Positions 1-6,241 of a DNA stretch of 8,773 bases are shown in pieces. The translations under genes and the position numbers were made by a program. Below the pieces are notes generated by a model. The model saw only the letters and a program-made list of their open reading frames with translations. It was not told where the DNA came from and searched no databases. The DNA is from Eubacteriales bacterium (lineage in GTDB: Bacteria > Bacillota > Clostridia > JANYKE01): positions 1-8,773 of the forward strand of contig JANYKE010000199.1 in assembly GCA_025361685.1 (NCBI GenBank), read 5' to 3'. The first letter of the stretch is position 1; each line of letters starts with the position of its first letter.

Positions 1-1111
1 GTGCAACGTGATAATCTTGAACAATTCCGCCATCCGAACATAATGGAACATATATTCCGGTCTTTTTGCAATACTCATCTCTTGCCGCTGCAACCTCGAT
101 TACAGAACTCGCCTGTCCACGGCCGATACCCTTCTGCTCTCTGGTTATACAGATTGAACCGCCGCCGATTCCAACTTTTACAAAATCAGCCCCTGCCTTC
201 ACAAGATACAGAAATCCTTCTTTATCAACAACATTTCCGCCGCCGATCTTGACAGTATCTCCAAACTCTTTGCGAACATACTCAATTGTCTCTTTCTGCC
301 ACTCATTATATCCGTCGGAAGAGTCTATGCAGAAAACATCTGCTCCGGCCTTAATAAGTGCGGGAATTCTTTCTTTGTGGTCTCTGGAATTTATTCCGGC
401 TCCAACAATAAGTCTTTTATCGCTATCAATCAGCTCGTTTGGATTCTCTTTGTGATCGGTATAATCCTTGCGGAAAATAAGATAAATAAGTTTTCTGTCC
501 TCTTTATTATCAATTACCGGCAGGCAATTAATCTTGTTGTCCCAAATTATTTCGTTAGCTTCGCTTAGTGTGATTCCTTCAATTCCGTATGCGAGATCTT
601 TAAAAGGAGTCATCAGTTCTTTGATTTTTTTATCGTGAGGAACTTTATCAACTCGAAAATCTCTGCTTGTTATCATTCCCTCAAGTCGGCCGTTGGGCTT
701 TCCGTCAGCTGTCACAGCCACTGTCGTGTGACCGGTGCGCTCTCGTAGTTCCAGCACATCAATTATTGTTTGGTCAGGCATTAATGTGCTGTCACTGACA
801 ACAAAACCTGCTTTGTATTTTTTAACTTTTTCGACCATTTCGGCCTGGGCTTCTATAGACTGAGATCCGTATACAAACGAAATACCTCCATAACGAGCCA
901 GTGCTATTGCCATGTTATGATCAGAAACGGATTGCATTACTGCGGAAACAAGCGGAATGTTGATTTTGAGGCTGCAGTTCTCGCCCTCCTTGAATTTGAC
1001 AATCGGAGTTGAGAGGCTAACATCCTGAGGAATACAGGACTTTGTTGTGAGATTCGGCACCAATAAAAATTCACTGAAGGTTCTTGATGGTTCGGGATAA
1101 TAGTATGCCAT
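1..1111 (-). CDS. guaB: IMP dehydrogenase (3'-truncated by window edge)
   Basis: Inosine-5'-monophosphate dehydrogenase, which oxidises IMP to XMP with NAD+ in the committed step of guanine nucleotide synthesis in the cytoplasm. The first 370 codons are in the window; the C-terminal part of the barrel and the mobile flap lie off the left edge. The N-terminal barrel strands come first ([20 protein letters not shown], then a [13 protein letters not shown] segment). Two CBS-type repeats follow at about residues 110-225 (one carries [11 protein letters not shown] and MITSRDFR, the next LPVIDN and IFRKDY). The barrel then resumes with [14 protein letters not shown] and the active-site loop [15 protein letters not shown], with the catalytic Cys at about residue 321 (bases 149-151), and CSDGGI behind it. 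No frameshift or internal stop was seen. The ATG is preceded by GGGAGG with 7 bases of spacing. It lies 89 bases downstream of rel and has its own candidate promoter. Assignment is very secure. Confidence 0.97.
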   Translation of the reverse strand, partial: MAYYYPEPSRTFSEFLLVPNLTTKSCIPQDVSLSTPIVKFKEGENCSLKINIPLVSAVMQSVSDHNMAIALARYGGISFVYGSQSIEAQAEMVEKVKKYKAGFVVSDSTLMPDQTIIDVLELRERTGHTTVAVTADGKPNGRLEGMITSRDFRVDKVPHDKKIKELMTPFKDLAYGIEGITLSEANEIIWDNKINCLPVIDNKEDRKLIYLIFRKDYTDHKENPNELIDSDKRLIVGAGINSRDHKERIPALIKAGADVFCIDSSDGYNEWQKETIEYVRKEFGDTVKIGGGNVVDKEGFLYLVKAGADFVKVGIGGGSICITREQKGIGRGQASSVIEVAAARDEYCKKTGIYVPLCSDGGIVQDYHVA

Positions 1112-1114
1112 TTT

Positions 1115-1124
1115 CTTTCCTCCC
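1115..1124 (-). promoter_or_regulatory. Ribosome binding site of guaB
   Basis: The minus strand reads GGGAGGAAAG, a strong Shine-Dalgarno sequence, with GGGAGG ending 7 bases before the ATG at 1111. It fixes the guaB start. Confidence 0.85.
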
Positions 1125-1155
1125 TATATTTATAAATATTTATATATTTTCAAGT

Positions 1156-1185
1156 AGTTTACTACATTTCAGCCTATATTGTCAA
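1156..1185 (-). promoter_or_regulatory. Candidate sigma-A promoter of guaB
   Basis: On the minus strand a perfect -35 hexamer TTGACA (1185-1180) is followed after 18 bases by TAAACT (1161-1156), a 4/6 match to TATAAT. It sits between the rel stop codon and the guaB start, so guaB can be transcribed apart from rel. Predicted initiation near 1149-1151 falls in a short run of A after a G. The -10 region is embedded in a perfect inverted repeat, GTAGT-AA-ACTAC, which could be an operator. I see no terminator between rel and guaB, so read-through from rel is also likely. Confidence 0.6.
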
Positions 1186-1200
1186 GGTAACACGTCTTTA

Positions 1201-3390
1201 TCAGCTCCTGACTACATCATAAACTCCATCAAGCTTTCTGAGCTCTTTTATAGCATCATCCAACTGCTCTTTTTTATCAATTTCCAAATCCAAATGCATC
1301 ACAACACTGCCGCCGTTTCGTACCTTTGCATTAATTCCCTTGAGCGGAATTTTCAAATTTGCTAATCTCGTTGTTACATCGGTTAGCAGATGAGTTCTGT
1401 CTGAGGCACTAATCGAAAGCCCTGCAACATAGGTCTGCTGTTGCTTATTTCCCCAGTCAACTTCAATCCGCCTTGCTACAATTTCGAAATTTAAGGCCAG
1501 ACTCTTGCAATCTGCTCTGTGAACAGTAACGCCTCTTCCCTTAGTAATATATCCAACTATTTCATCTCCGGGCAAAGGATTGCAGCACCTTGCAATTCGC
1601 ACGAGACAATTGTCGATACCCTTAACCACAATATCTTCATTAGCCTTGTTAACTTTCTTTTTGGCATTTGAGTTATCAGCCGGAAGCTCGGCTACTGAGT
1701 CTATCTCCTCGGGCTCCATTGTCTTCTTGTACTCTTGAATAAGTGCAAGAACAATTTTGCCGCCGGAAATCCCTCCGTATCCGACTGCGGCATACATTTC
1801 ATCTGCGTTATGAAAATTAAATTTCTTTATTATGCTCTCAACGCGTCCTGCTTCTAAAATCGATACCTGCGAAAACTTATGTTTTTTGATTTCTCTTTCA
1901 ACCATCTCCCTGCCTCTGGAAATGTTTTCGTCTTTGCGCTCTTTTTTAAACCATTGATTAATTTTATTTCGAGCCTGTGCTGTTTTTACAATCTTTAGCC
2001 AATCTCTACTTGGTCCATTTGTCTGAGTAGATGTGAGTATCTCAACAACGTCACCTGTTTTCAATTTGTAATCCAAGGTTGCAATTCGTCCGTTAATCTT
2101 GGCACCTGACATCTTATTTCCGATTGCGCTGTGGATGCTGTAAGCAAAATCAATAGGCGTAGACCCTGCCGAAAGATCTTTAACATCACCCTTTGGCGTG
2201 AATACATAAACGCGGTCACTGAACAAATCAACTTTTAGCGAATACATGAATTCTTTATCATCTTCCATGTTCTGCTGATCGTCCAAAATCTGACGGAGCC
2301 AGGAAAGCTTTATGTCAAATTGCTCATTTTTCTTGTCCTTACTCTTAGTGCCCCTTTCCTTATATTTCCAATGGGCAGCGATACCAAACTCTGCAACCTT
2401 GTGCATCTCAACCGTTCTTATCTGCACCTCAAAATATGACGAATTAGCTCCGAACAATGTGGTGTGTATCGATTGATACATATTCGGTTTTGGCATCGCA
2501 ATATAATCTTTAAATTTGCCGGGCACAGGTGTGTACAGTTTATGAACCTCACCCAGAACAGAATAGCATTCTTCGATATCGGCCACAATAATTCTTACTG
2601 CAAATATATCGTATATTTCATCAAGTGTTTTATTCTCATTTCGCATTTTCTTGTAAATGCTGTACAGATGCTTGGCACGGCCTTCAATCTTAACAAATTC
2701 ATGACCGGATTCCGGTAGTTTTTTCTTCAGTGCTTTGACAATTTCGGTAACATACTTTTCACCCTCAGCCATTTTAACCGCAACTTCGGCCTTCAAACTT
2801 CTATAAACTCTTGGGTCAATATAACTAAAGGCTAAATCTTCAAGTTCATCCTTAACTCTTGACATACCAAGTCTGTGAGCAAGCGGCGCATATATTTCCA
2901 TTGTTTCTATAGCCTGCTCAAGCTGTTTATCTTCACTTCGGGCTTGCAGTGTCCGCATATTATGCAATCTGTCTGCAAGCTTTATCATTACAACGCGAAT
3001 ATCCTCTGCCATTGCAAGAAACATCTTGCGAAGATTTTCAACTTGCAATTCTTCCTTCGTTGTAAATGAGATTTTGTCTAGTTTTGTTACGCCGTCAACT
3101 AACTTGGCAATTTCCTCACCAAATTCTTTTTTTAGGTCGTTATATCCAATTGATGTATCCTCTATTACATCATGTAACAGAGCTGCGATAATAACACTTT
3201 GGTCAAATTCAAATTCGGCCAGTATCGACGCAACCTCAACCGGGTGAATTATATATGGTTCGCCGGTTTCGCGAATCTGATTCTCGTGCGCCTTTGCGGC
3301 AAAATCATAGGCGCTCCTAATTTTAACCAGATCGTAATCAAGGTTATTTGCAGATAATATATCTGAAAGTTTTTTGAAGTAATCCTTCAT
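1201..3390 (-). CDS. rel: Bifunctional (p)ppGpp synthetase/hydrolase Rel (RelA/SpoT family)
   Basis: Long RSH protein (729 aa, normal size for Firmicute Rel) that makes (p)ppGpp from ATP plus GDP/GTP and also hydrolyses it, setting the stringent response. The N-terminal HD hydrolase domain keeps its metal motifs (H49, HD at 73-74 in ALLHDVIEDT, D140 in ADRLHNM), so hydrolysis should be active. The synthetase domain follows: GRAKHLYSIYKKM (238-250), the charged motif KFKD at 292-295 (basic type, as in bifunctional enzymes; usually RFKD), PKPNMYQSIHTT with the nucleotide-stacking Tyr305, and EVQIRT at 321-326. Then come a TGS domain (about 390-452), a helical region, the Cys/zinc-finger segment with C595, C602-C603 and C628, and a C-terminal ACT domain (about 655-729) for ribosome and tRNA sensing. 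The ATG comes 4 bases after the stop codon of the PP2C-like gene and has no recognisable Shine-Dalgarno site, suggesting translational coupling. Function is very secure. Confidence 0.98.
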   Translation of the reverse strand: MKDYFKKLSDILSANNLDYDLVKIRSAYDFAAKAHENQIRETGEPYIIHPVEVASILAEFEFDQSVIIAALLHDVIEDTSIGYNDLKKEFGEEIAKLVDGVTKLDKISFTTKEELQVENLRKMFLAMAEDIRVVMIKLADRLHNMRTLQARSEDKQLEQAIETMEIYAPLAHRLGMSRVKDELEDLAFSYIDPRVYRSLKAEVAVKMAEGEKYVTEIVKALKKKLPESGHEFVKIEGRAKHLYSIYKKMRNENKTLDEIYDIFAVRIIVADIEECYSVLGEVHKLYTPVPGKFKDYIAMPKPNMYQSIHTTLFGANSSYFEVQIRTVEMHKVAEFGIAAHWKYKERGTKSKDKKNEQFDIKLSWLRQILDDQQNMEDDKEFMYSLKVDLFSDRVYVFTPKGDVKDLSAGSTPIDFAYSIHSAIGNKMSGAKINGRIATLDYKLKTGDVVEILTSTQTNGPSRDWLKIVKTAQARNKINQWFKKERKDENISRGREMVEREIKKHKFSQVSILEAGRVESIIKKFNFHNADEMYAAVGYGGISGGKIVLALIQEYKKTMEPEEIDSVAELPADNSNAKKKVNKANEDIVVKGIDNCLVRIARCCNPLPGDEIVGYITKGRGVTVHRADCKSLALNFEIVARRIEVDWGNKQQQTYVAGLSISASDRTHLLTDVTTRLANLKIPLKGINAKVRNGGSVVMHLDLEIDKKEQLDDAIKELRKLDGVYDVVRS

Positions 3391-3394
3391 AATA

Positions 3395-4774
3395 TTAAGT
3401 TGACGATGGTGATGGACCCAGTGTTGGTGTCGGTGATGGTACCAATGTTGGTGTTGGTGCCGGCGTTGGTACCGATGTTGGTGCAGCTGTTGGCACAGGT
3501 GTTGCGGTAACCGGTCCGCCCGTGCTAATTATTATCTCCGGAGGTGTAAGTGTCGCTTGTGGACTGAAGGAAGTCACAATTCCTGAAACTGTGGGTGAAG
3601 GATTTGGATTTTGATTATTGTTGTTGGCAAATGAAAATACTATTATAATTGTCGCAACGACCAGCGCTGTCAAAATTATTGCAAGTCCTATCATCCAGCC
3701 GAGAAGCTTCTTGCTGGTGTTATCCAACGAATCTTTTTTGCCAGCAGCGCCGATTGCTACAGCGCTTCCTGATTTAGAACTCCTGCTGCCAAAGTTATCG
3801 TCAATATCTTCCTCAAGTCCTGAAAATTCTTTTGGTTCGGAAAAGTCGCTATCGTCTGCATAAAGCGGAGATTGATTGTCCTGTTCGTTATCAAAAAACA
3901 ACAAGCTTTCCTCAGATTCTTCGCCTTCGAAACCTGCTTCTTCTTGGCCGGTGAAAAATGCACCAGCTCCGATTCCGGCTGTGGCGCCAATCCCGGCTGC
4001 GGCTCCAATCCCGGCTGCTGCAACTCCGCCGACAGCATTGTCTTCACCAATAACTTTTAACACGACAAAGGAAATATTTTTTTGCTTATCTGTATTGTCC
4101 GAAGCACGTTTTAAGAGATTAGAAGCAACTCTCTCTATGGCAATGTCCTCTATTAACTGTTCATAAATTACCTCTTCGCCAATAGCTTCGCCTGCCAACG
4201 AACTACATAGAATATATACGTCGCCCGGAAAAACATCAAGGTTATCGGAAATTGTAATGCTGTTAGCCAAATCATCTGAACTTTGTTCAATATCTTGAGA
4301 AATCATCTTTAAATATTTATCTCTAAACAAATATATTCTGGACTTGTCAACACTGATTATGGATGCTTTGCTATTTTGAAAAAGTATTCCGGCAAATCCG
4401 ATTTGTAAATCCTTTTTGTCATCGTCATTCATAAACCCCGAAATATAGTCCTTGGCTTTACTAATTGTCGAGCTTATCTCTCTAAGTTTAACCTGTGATG
4501 ATATTGTTCCGTTGACCAAACCTTCAAAGTTATCATGTAAAACACTCATGAAAGAAAATGTTTGATTTGTTTCGTTATTCAAAGCAAGATCCATCCCCGA
4601 TGAAACGGCAAATAACAAATGGTCTCCTTCACAATCGGTTGATACCTGAGTTTTATTGAGATCAAAATCTTCAATAAAATTATCATTTAGAAAAATGTTG
4701 TCCTTGTGACTCCCTCCGGTAGAAACATTATAGACCAACGAAGTCGCTTTTATCTTTAATCCTGAGAAACTCAT
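3395..4774 (-). CDS. Degenerate PP2C-like (pseudophosphatase) single-pass membrane protein
   Basis: 459 aa from the preferred start. Residues 1-245 resemble a PPM/PP2C phosphatase in outline: DNIFLND (25-31) for the N-terminal metal motif, AVSSGM (56-61) where active enzymes have an ADGMGG-type motif, VDKSRIYLFRD (142-152) for GDSRxYLxRD, GDVYILCSSLAGE (184-196) for GDxxLLCSDGL, and KNISFVVLKV (232-241) for DNITVVVxxV. Asp25 may be kept, but the Asp of the DG, SDG and DN motifs is lost, so metal-dependent catalysis is unlikely and a binding or scaffold role is inferred. A Gly/Ala-rich segment (249-274), an acidic linker (277-328), one transmembrane helix (about 357-382, followed by Asn) and a Pro/Thr/Ser-rich tail (383-459) follow. 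Topology is probably a cytoplasmic PP2C-like domain with the tail outside. The ATG at 4774 is chosen over the one at 4792 because AAAGGATGG lies just before it, inside the longer version. It is 4 bases upstream of rel. The fold call is by motif reading only; function is unknown. Confidence 0.8.
   Translation of the reverse strand: MSFSGLKIKATSLVYNVSTGGSHKDNIFLNDNFIEDFDLNKTQVSTDCEGDHLLFAVSSGMDLALNNETNQTFSFMSVLHDNFEGLVNGTISSQVKLREISSTISKAKDYISGFMNDDDKKDLQIGFAGILFQNSKASIISVDKSRIYLFRDKYLKMISQDIEQSSDDLANSITISDNLDVFPGDVYILCSSLAGEAIGEEVIYEQLIEDIAIERVASNLLKRASDNTDKQKNISFVVLKVIGEDNAVGGVAAAGIGAAAGIGATAGIGAGAFFTGQEEAGFEGEESEESLLFFDNEQDNQSPLYADDSDFSEPKEFSGLEEDIDDNFGSRSSKSGSAVAIGAAGKKDSLDNTSKKLLGWMIGLAIILTALVVATIIIVFSFANNNNQNPNPSPTVSGIVTSFSPQATLTPPEIIISTGGPVTATPVPTAAPTSVPTPAPTPTLVPSPTPTLGPSPSST
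3398..3508 (-). repeat. Low-complexity repeat encoding Pro/Thr-rich tail
   Basis: The plus strand is a degenerate series of GGTGTTGGT / GGTACCGATG-like hexamers and nonamers. On the minus strand it encodes alternating Pro, Thr, Ala and Ser (PTPAPTPT- and PSPTPT-like) at the C-terminal end of the PP2C-like protein. Such tails are typical of flexible extracytoplasmic spacers. The array ends about 10 bases before the rel start codon and occupies the place where a rel ribosome binding site would normally be. Confidence 0.75.
3966..4019 (-). repeat. Three tandem 18-base repeats (Gly/Ala/Ile-rich segment)
   Basis: Three consecutive 18-base units start at 3966, 3984 and 4002 (plus strand GCTCCGATTCCGGCTGTG, GCGCCAATCCCGGCTGCG and GCTCCAATCCCGGCTGCT). 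They differ from one another at only a few positions. On the minus strand each encodes a hexapeptide of the AGIGAx kind, giving the hydrophobic Gly/Ala segment between the PP2C-like domain and the acidic linker. An in-frame 18-base unit can expand or contract without frameshift. Confidence 0.85.
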
Positions 4775-4780
4775 TGTCCG

Positions 4781-4789
4781 CCATCCTTT
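4781..4789 (-). promoter_or_regulatory. Ribosome binding site deciding the PP2C-like start
   Basis: The minus strand reads AAAGGATGG, with AAAGGA ending 9 bases before the ATG at 4774. The in-frame ATG at 4792 lies upstream of this site and has no Shine-Dalgarno sequence of its own, so the shorter reading frame (starting MSFSGLKIK) is preferred. Confidence 0.7.
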
Positions 4790-4828
4790 CATTTAGAACA
4801 TGTATAATGAAAACAATATGTAACTGTT

Positions 4829-4857
4829 ATATTATCACATCGTCTCGGCTATTTCAA
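4829..4857 (-). promoter_or_regulatory. Candidate sigma-A promoter of the PP2C-like/rel genes
   Basis: The minus strand carries TTGAAA (4857-4852), a 17-base spacer and TAATAT (4834-4829), right after the hisA stop codon. This gives a leader of about 45-50 bases before the start at 4774. Spacing is ideal and the -35 is a 5/6 match, while the -10 is weaker. I see no hairpin terminator after hisA, so this would be an internal promoter adding to read-through. Confidence 0.5.
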
Positions 4858-4863
4858 TATTAT

Positions 4864-5637
4864 TTACAAACTTTTCGCAGTATCGCATTGATATCTTTCG
4901 GCTATTTCTCTGTAGCTTAATTGTCCGCCAAAAATATCCAGACTGCTGCCCACAGTAAAGTCAACCATTTCTTTGCCATTCTCGGCAATCGAATCAATAT
5001 CTTTCATTGCAGAAATTCCGCCGGCATATGTAACTTTTATCGGTGAAATTTCTCCGAGAAGCTTGACCAAGCGAATATCCGGTCCCAGCTTCTTGCCCTC
5101 GCTGTCAACAGCATGAATCAGAAACTCATCACAGTATTCAGCAAGCATATCAAAATTGTTCTTGCAAATCTCAAAATTCGTAACCGTGTTCCATTTATTT
5201 ATAACAGCATAATAATCGGTCTCAATAAATCTGCAACTCAAATCAATAACCAACCTTGACTTACCTGTAATTTCGGAGATCTCTTTTGTCTTGGCAATGT
5301 CCAATATTCCGTCATTGAAAATGCACGAAGAAACGATGACATGAGATGCGCCTGCTTCAAGAAATGCTAATGCGTTTAATTTATTTATGCCGCCGCCCAC
5401 ATGTAATCCGTTAGGAAATGTCTGCAGACATGTAATTGCCTCTGCATCATTTCCCTGTCCCAGCATAATAACATGCCCGCCCTCTAAATTATCTCTCTTG
5501 AACATTTTCGCAAAGTAGGCAGCCGGTTCAGAAGCCACATAATTTTCTGTGACATCAATCGCATCCTGTGAAAGAGTCGATCCGATTATCTGTTTGACTT
5601 TTCCATTGTGGATATCAATGCATGGCCTAAATCTCAT
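4864..5637 (-). CDS. hisA: ProFAR isomerase HisA, eukaryotic (HIS6) type
   Basis: Phosphoribosylformimino-5-aminoimidazole carboxamide ribotide isomerase (EC 5.3.1.16), the Amadori rearrangement in histidine biosynthesis. The 257-aa TIM barrel matches the yeast HIS6/plant type rather than the usual bacterial HisA. Shared features include CIDIHNGKVKQI (6-17, with catalytic-base Asp8), a GxHVIxLGxxND segment (54-64), HVGGGIN (79-85), VIDLSCR (130-136), NKW (147-149), EFLIHAVDSEG (171-181), YAGGIS (204-209) and GSSLDIFGG (230-238). Length also fits that type. The ATG follows GGGAGGACGAAT, an excellent ribosome binding site. It is 20 bases downstream of the small membrane protein gene. No other his gene is visible, so it is isolated from a classical his operon within this window. 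The family call is strong; the eukaryotic-type label comes from remembered HIS6 sequence and needs a tree. Confidence 0.93.
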   Translation of the reverse strand: MRFRPCIDIHNGKVKQIIGSTLSQDAIDVTENYVASEPAAYFAKMFKRDNLEGGHVIMLGQGNDAEAITCLQTFPNGLHVGGGINKLNALAFLEAGASHVIVSSCIFNDGILDIAKTKEISEITGKSRLVIDLSCRFIETDYYAVINKWNTVTNFEICKNNFDMLAEYCDEFLIHAVDSEGKKLGPDIRLVKLLGEISPIKVTYAGGISAMKDIDSIAENGKEMVDFTVGSSLDIFGGQLSYREIAERYQCDTAKSL

Positions 5638-5642
5638 ATTCG

Positions 5643-5649
5643 TCCTCCC
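5643..5649 (-). promoter_or_regulatory. Ribosome binding site of hisA
   Basis: The minus strand reads GGGAGGA, 5 bases before the ATG at 5637, in the 20-base gap after the upstream gene's stop. It is one of the strongest sites in the window, so hisA can be translated independently of the preceding gene. Confidence 0.8.
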
Positions 5650-5657
5650 TGCATAAT

Positions 5658-6107
5658 TTATTGCTTATATATAAGTGGAAGTATTTGACCTATTTCTCCA
5701 TACAAGTCCCACACGAACAGCATAACTGGATTGCCCAGCAACGCAATCAAAATAGATAAGAACAGGATTTCTTTGTTATCCATATACCTCAATATTTTTG
5801 ACAATATAAATCTGGTCATTAAGAAAAATATTCCAATACTAATTATCGGAATCATCAAAATTACATTTGGCGATATTACACTCGCACCGGCAAAACATAT
5901 TCCCACCGATGCCAGAAGTACTACCATTCCCGTCACAGGCAAAAGTATGCACACTATAGCAACAGTTCTGAATTTGTACATCGAAATCTCTCTCGTCAAA
6001 AACAGCATAAGAACTGTAAGTATGGTGCAAACAATTATAGATACTTCAAATGGTAATATGAAAGCCCCTACTGCCCATTTTTGGAAACCTAAATATTCAG
6101 AAGGCAT
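5658..6107 (-). CDS. Hypothetical four-helix membrane protein
   Basis: I do not recognise this 149-aa protein. It is strongly hydrophobic, with four predicted transmembrane segments at about residues 11-38, 47-73, 82-104 and 112-133. Positive residues cluster in the first (REISMYKFR) and third (KILRYMDNK) loops, which by the positive-inside rule puts both ends outside. There is no signal peptidase site, Cys cluster or obvious catalytic motif. It is the first gene after a good minus-strand promoter and lies 20 bases before hisA, so the two are probably cotranscribed. The ribosome binding site is poor (only GGCGG near the ATG), and no upstream in-frame ATG, GTG or TTG exists before the stop at about 6150. 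A plus-strand frame over the same bases lacks a ribosome binding site and looks like a shadow. That the gene is real is likely; its function is unknown. Confidence 0.7.
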   Translation of the reverse strand: MPSEYLGFQKWAVGAFILPFEVSIIVCTILTVLMLFLTREISMYKFRTVAIVCILLPVTGMVVLLASVGICFAGASVISPNVILMIPIISIGIFFLMTRFILSKILRYMDNKEILFLSILIALLGNPVMLFVWDLYGEIGQILPLIYKQ

Positions 6108-6154
6108 ATGTCGCCGCCAATCTACCGTTTCCGGCTGAATTTTAATTCGTTATT

Positions 6155-6183
6155 ATTATACCTTGTTGATATGCTTTTTTCAA
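6155..6183 (-). promoter_or_regulatory. Candidate sigma-A promoter of the membrane protein/hisA genes
   Basis: The minus strand has TTGAAA (6183-6178), a 17-base spacer and a perfect TATAAT (6160-6155), the best -10 in the window. Initiation would be near 6148, giving a leader of about 40 bases. It overlaps the divergent plus-strand promoter of the methyltransferase gene. Confidence 0.7.
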
Positions 6184-6194
6184 TGTGCTATTAT
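6166..6194 (+). promoter_or_regulatory. Candidate sigma-A promoter of the homocysteine methyltransferase gene
   Basis: TTGATA (6166-6171), a 17-base spacer and TATTAT (6189-6194) preceded by TGC, giving an extended -10 (TGnTATTAT). Initiation would be near 6201-6203, leaving a leader of about 40 bases. That leader is too short for a SAM riboswitch or T-box, and none is seen. The -35 lies between the -10 and -35 of the divergent minus-strand promoter. Confidence 0.6.
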
Positions 6195-6227
6195 TATTCT
6201 GTAATAAATACCTATAAATACTTTAGT

Positions 6228-6234
6228 AAAGGAG
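6228..6234 (+). promoter_or_regulatory. Ribosome binding site of the methyltransferase gene
   Basis: AAAGGAG with 7 bases of spacing to the ATG at 6242, a strong site that fixes the start. Confidence 0.85.
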
Positions 6235-6241
6235 CATTCTT

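Noticed and set aside
3757..4060. Several overlapping frames on both strands with Gly/Cys- or Pro/Gln-rich translations
   Set aside because: They are other-frame readings of the 18-base tandem repeat and acidic linker of the PP2C-like gene, with no ribosome binding site or recognisable domain.
4790..4801. Tiny ATG-TTC-TAA frame just before an in-frame ATG upstream of the PP2C-like gene
   Set aside because: No Shine-Dalgarno sequence for it; a two-codon frame in an AT-rich leader is expected by chance.
5731..6138. 135-aa plus-strand frame antisense to the small membrane protein
   Set aside because: No ribosome binding site or promoter in front, and the minus-strand frame gives a coherent four-helix protein with hisA 20 bases downstream.
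6108..6140. GCCG/CGGC pairing that might hide the ribosome binding site of the membrane protein gene
   Set aside because: Only a 4-base stem with a large loop, too weak to call.
6195..6241. SAM riboswitch or T-box ahead of the homocysteine methyltransferase gene
   Set aside because: The leader from the predicted start site is only about 40 bases and has no conserved riboswitch or T-box element.
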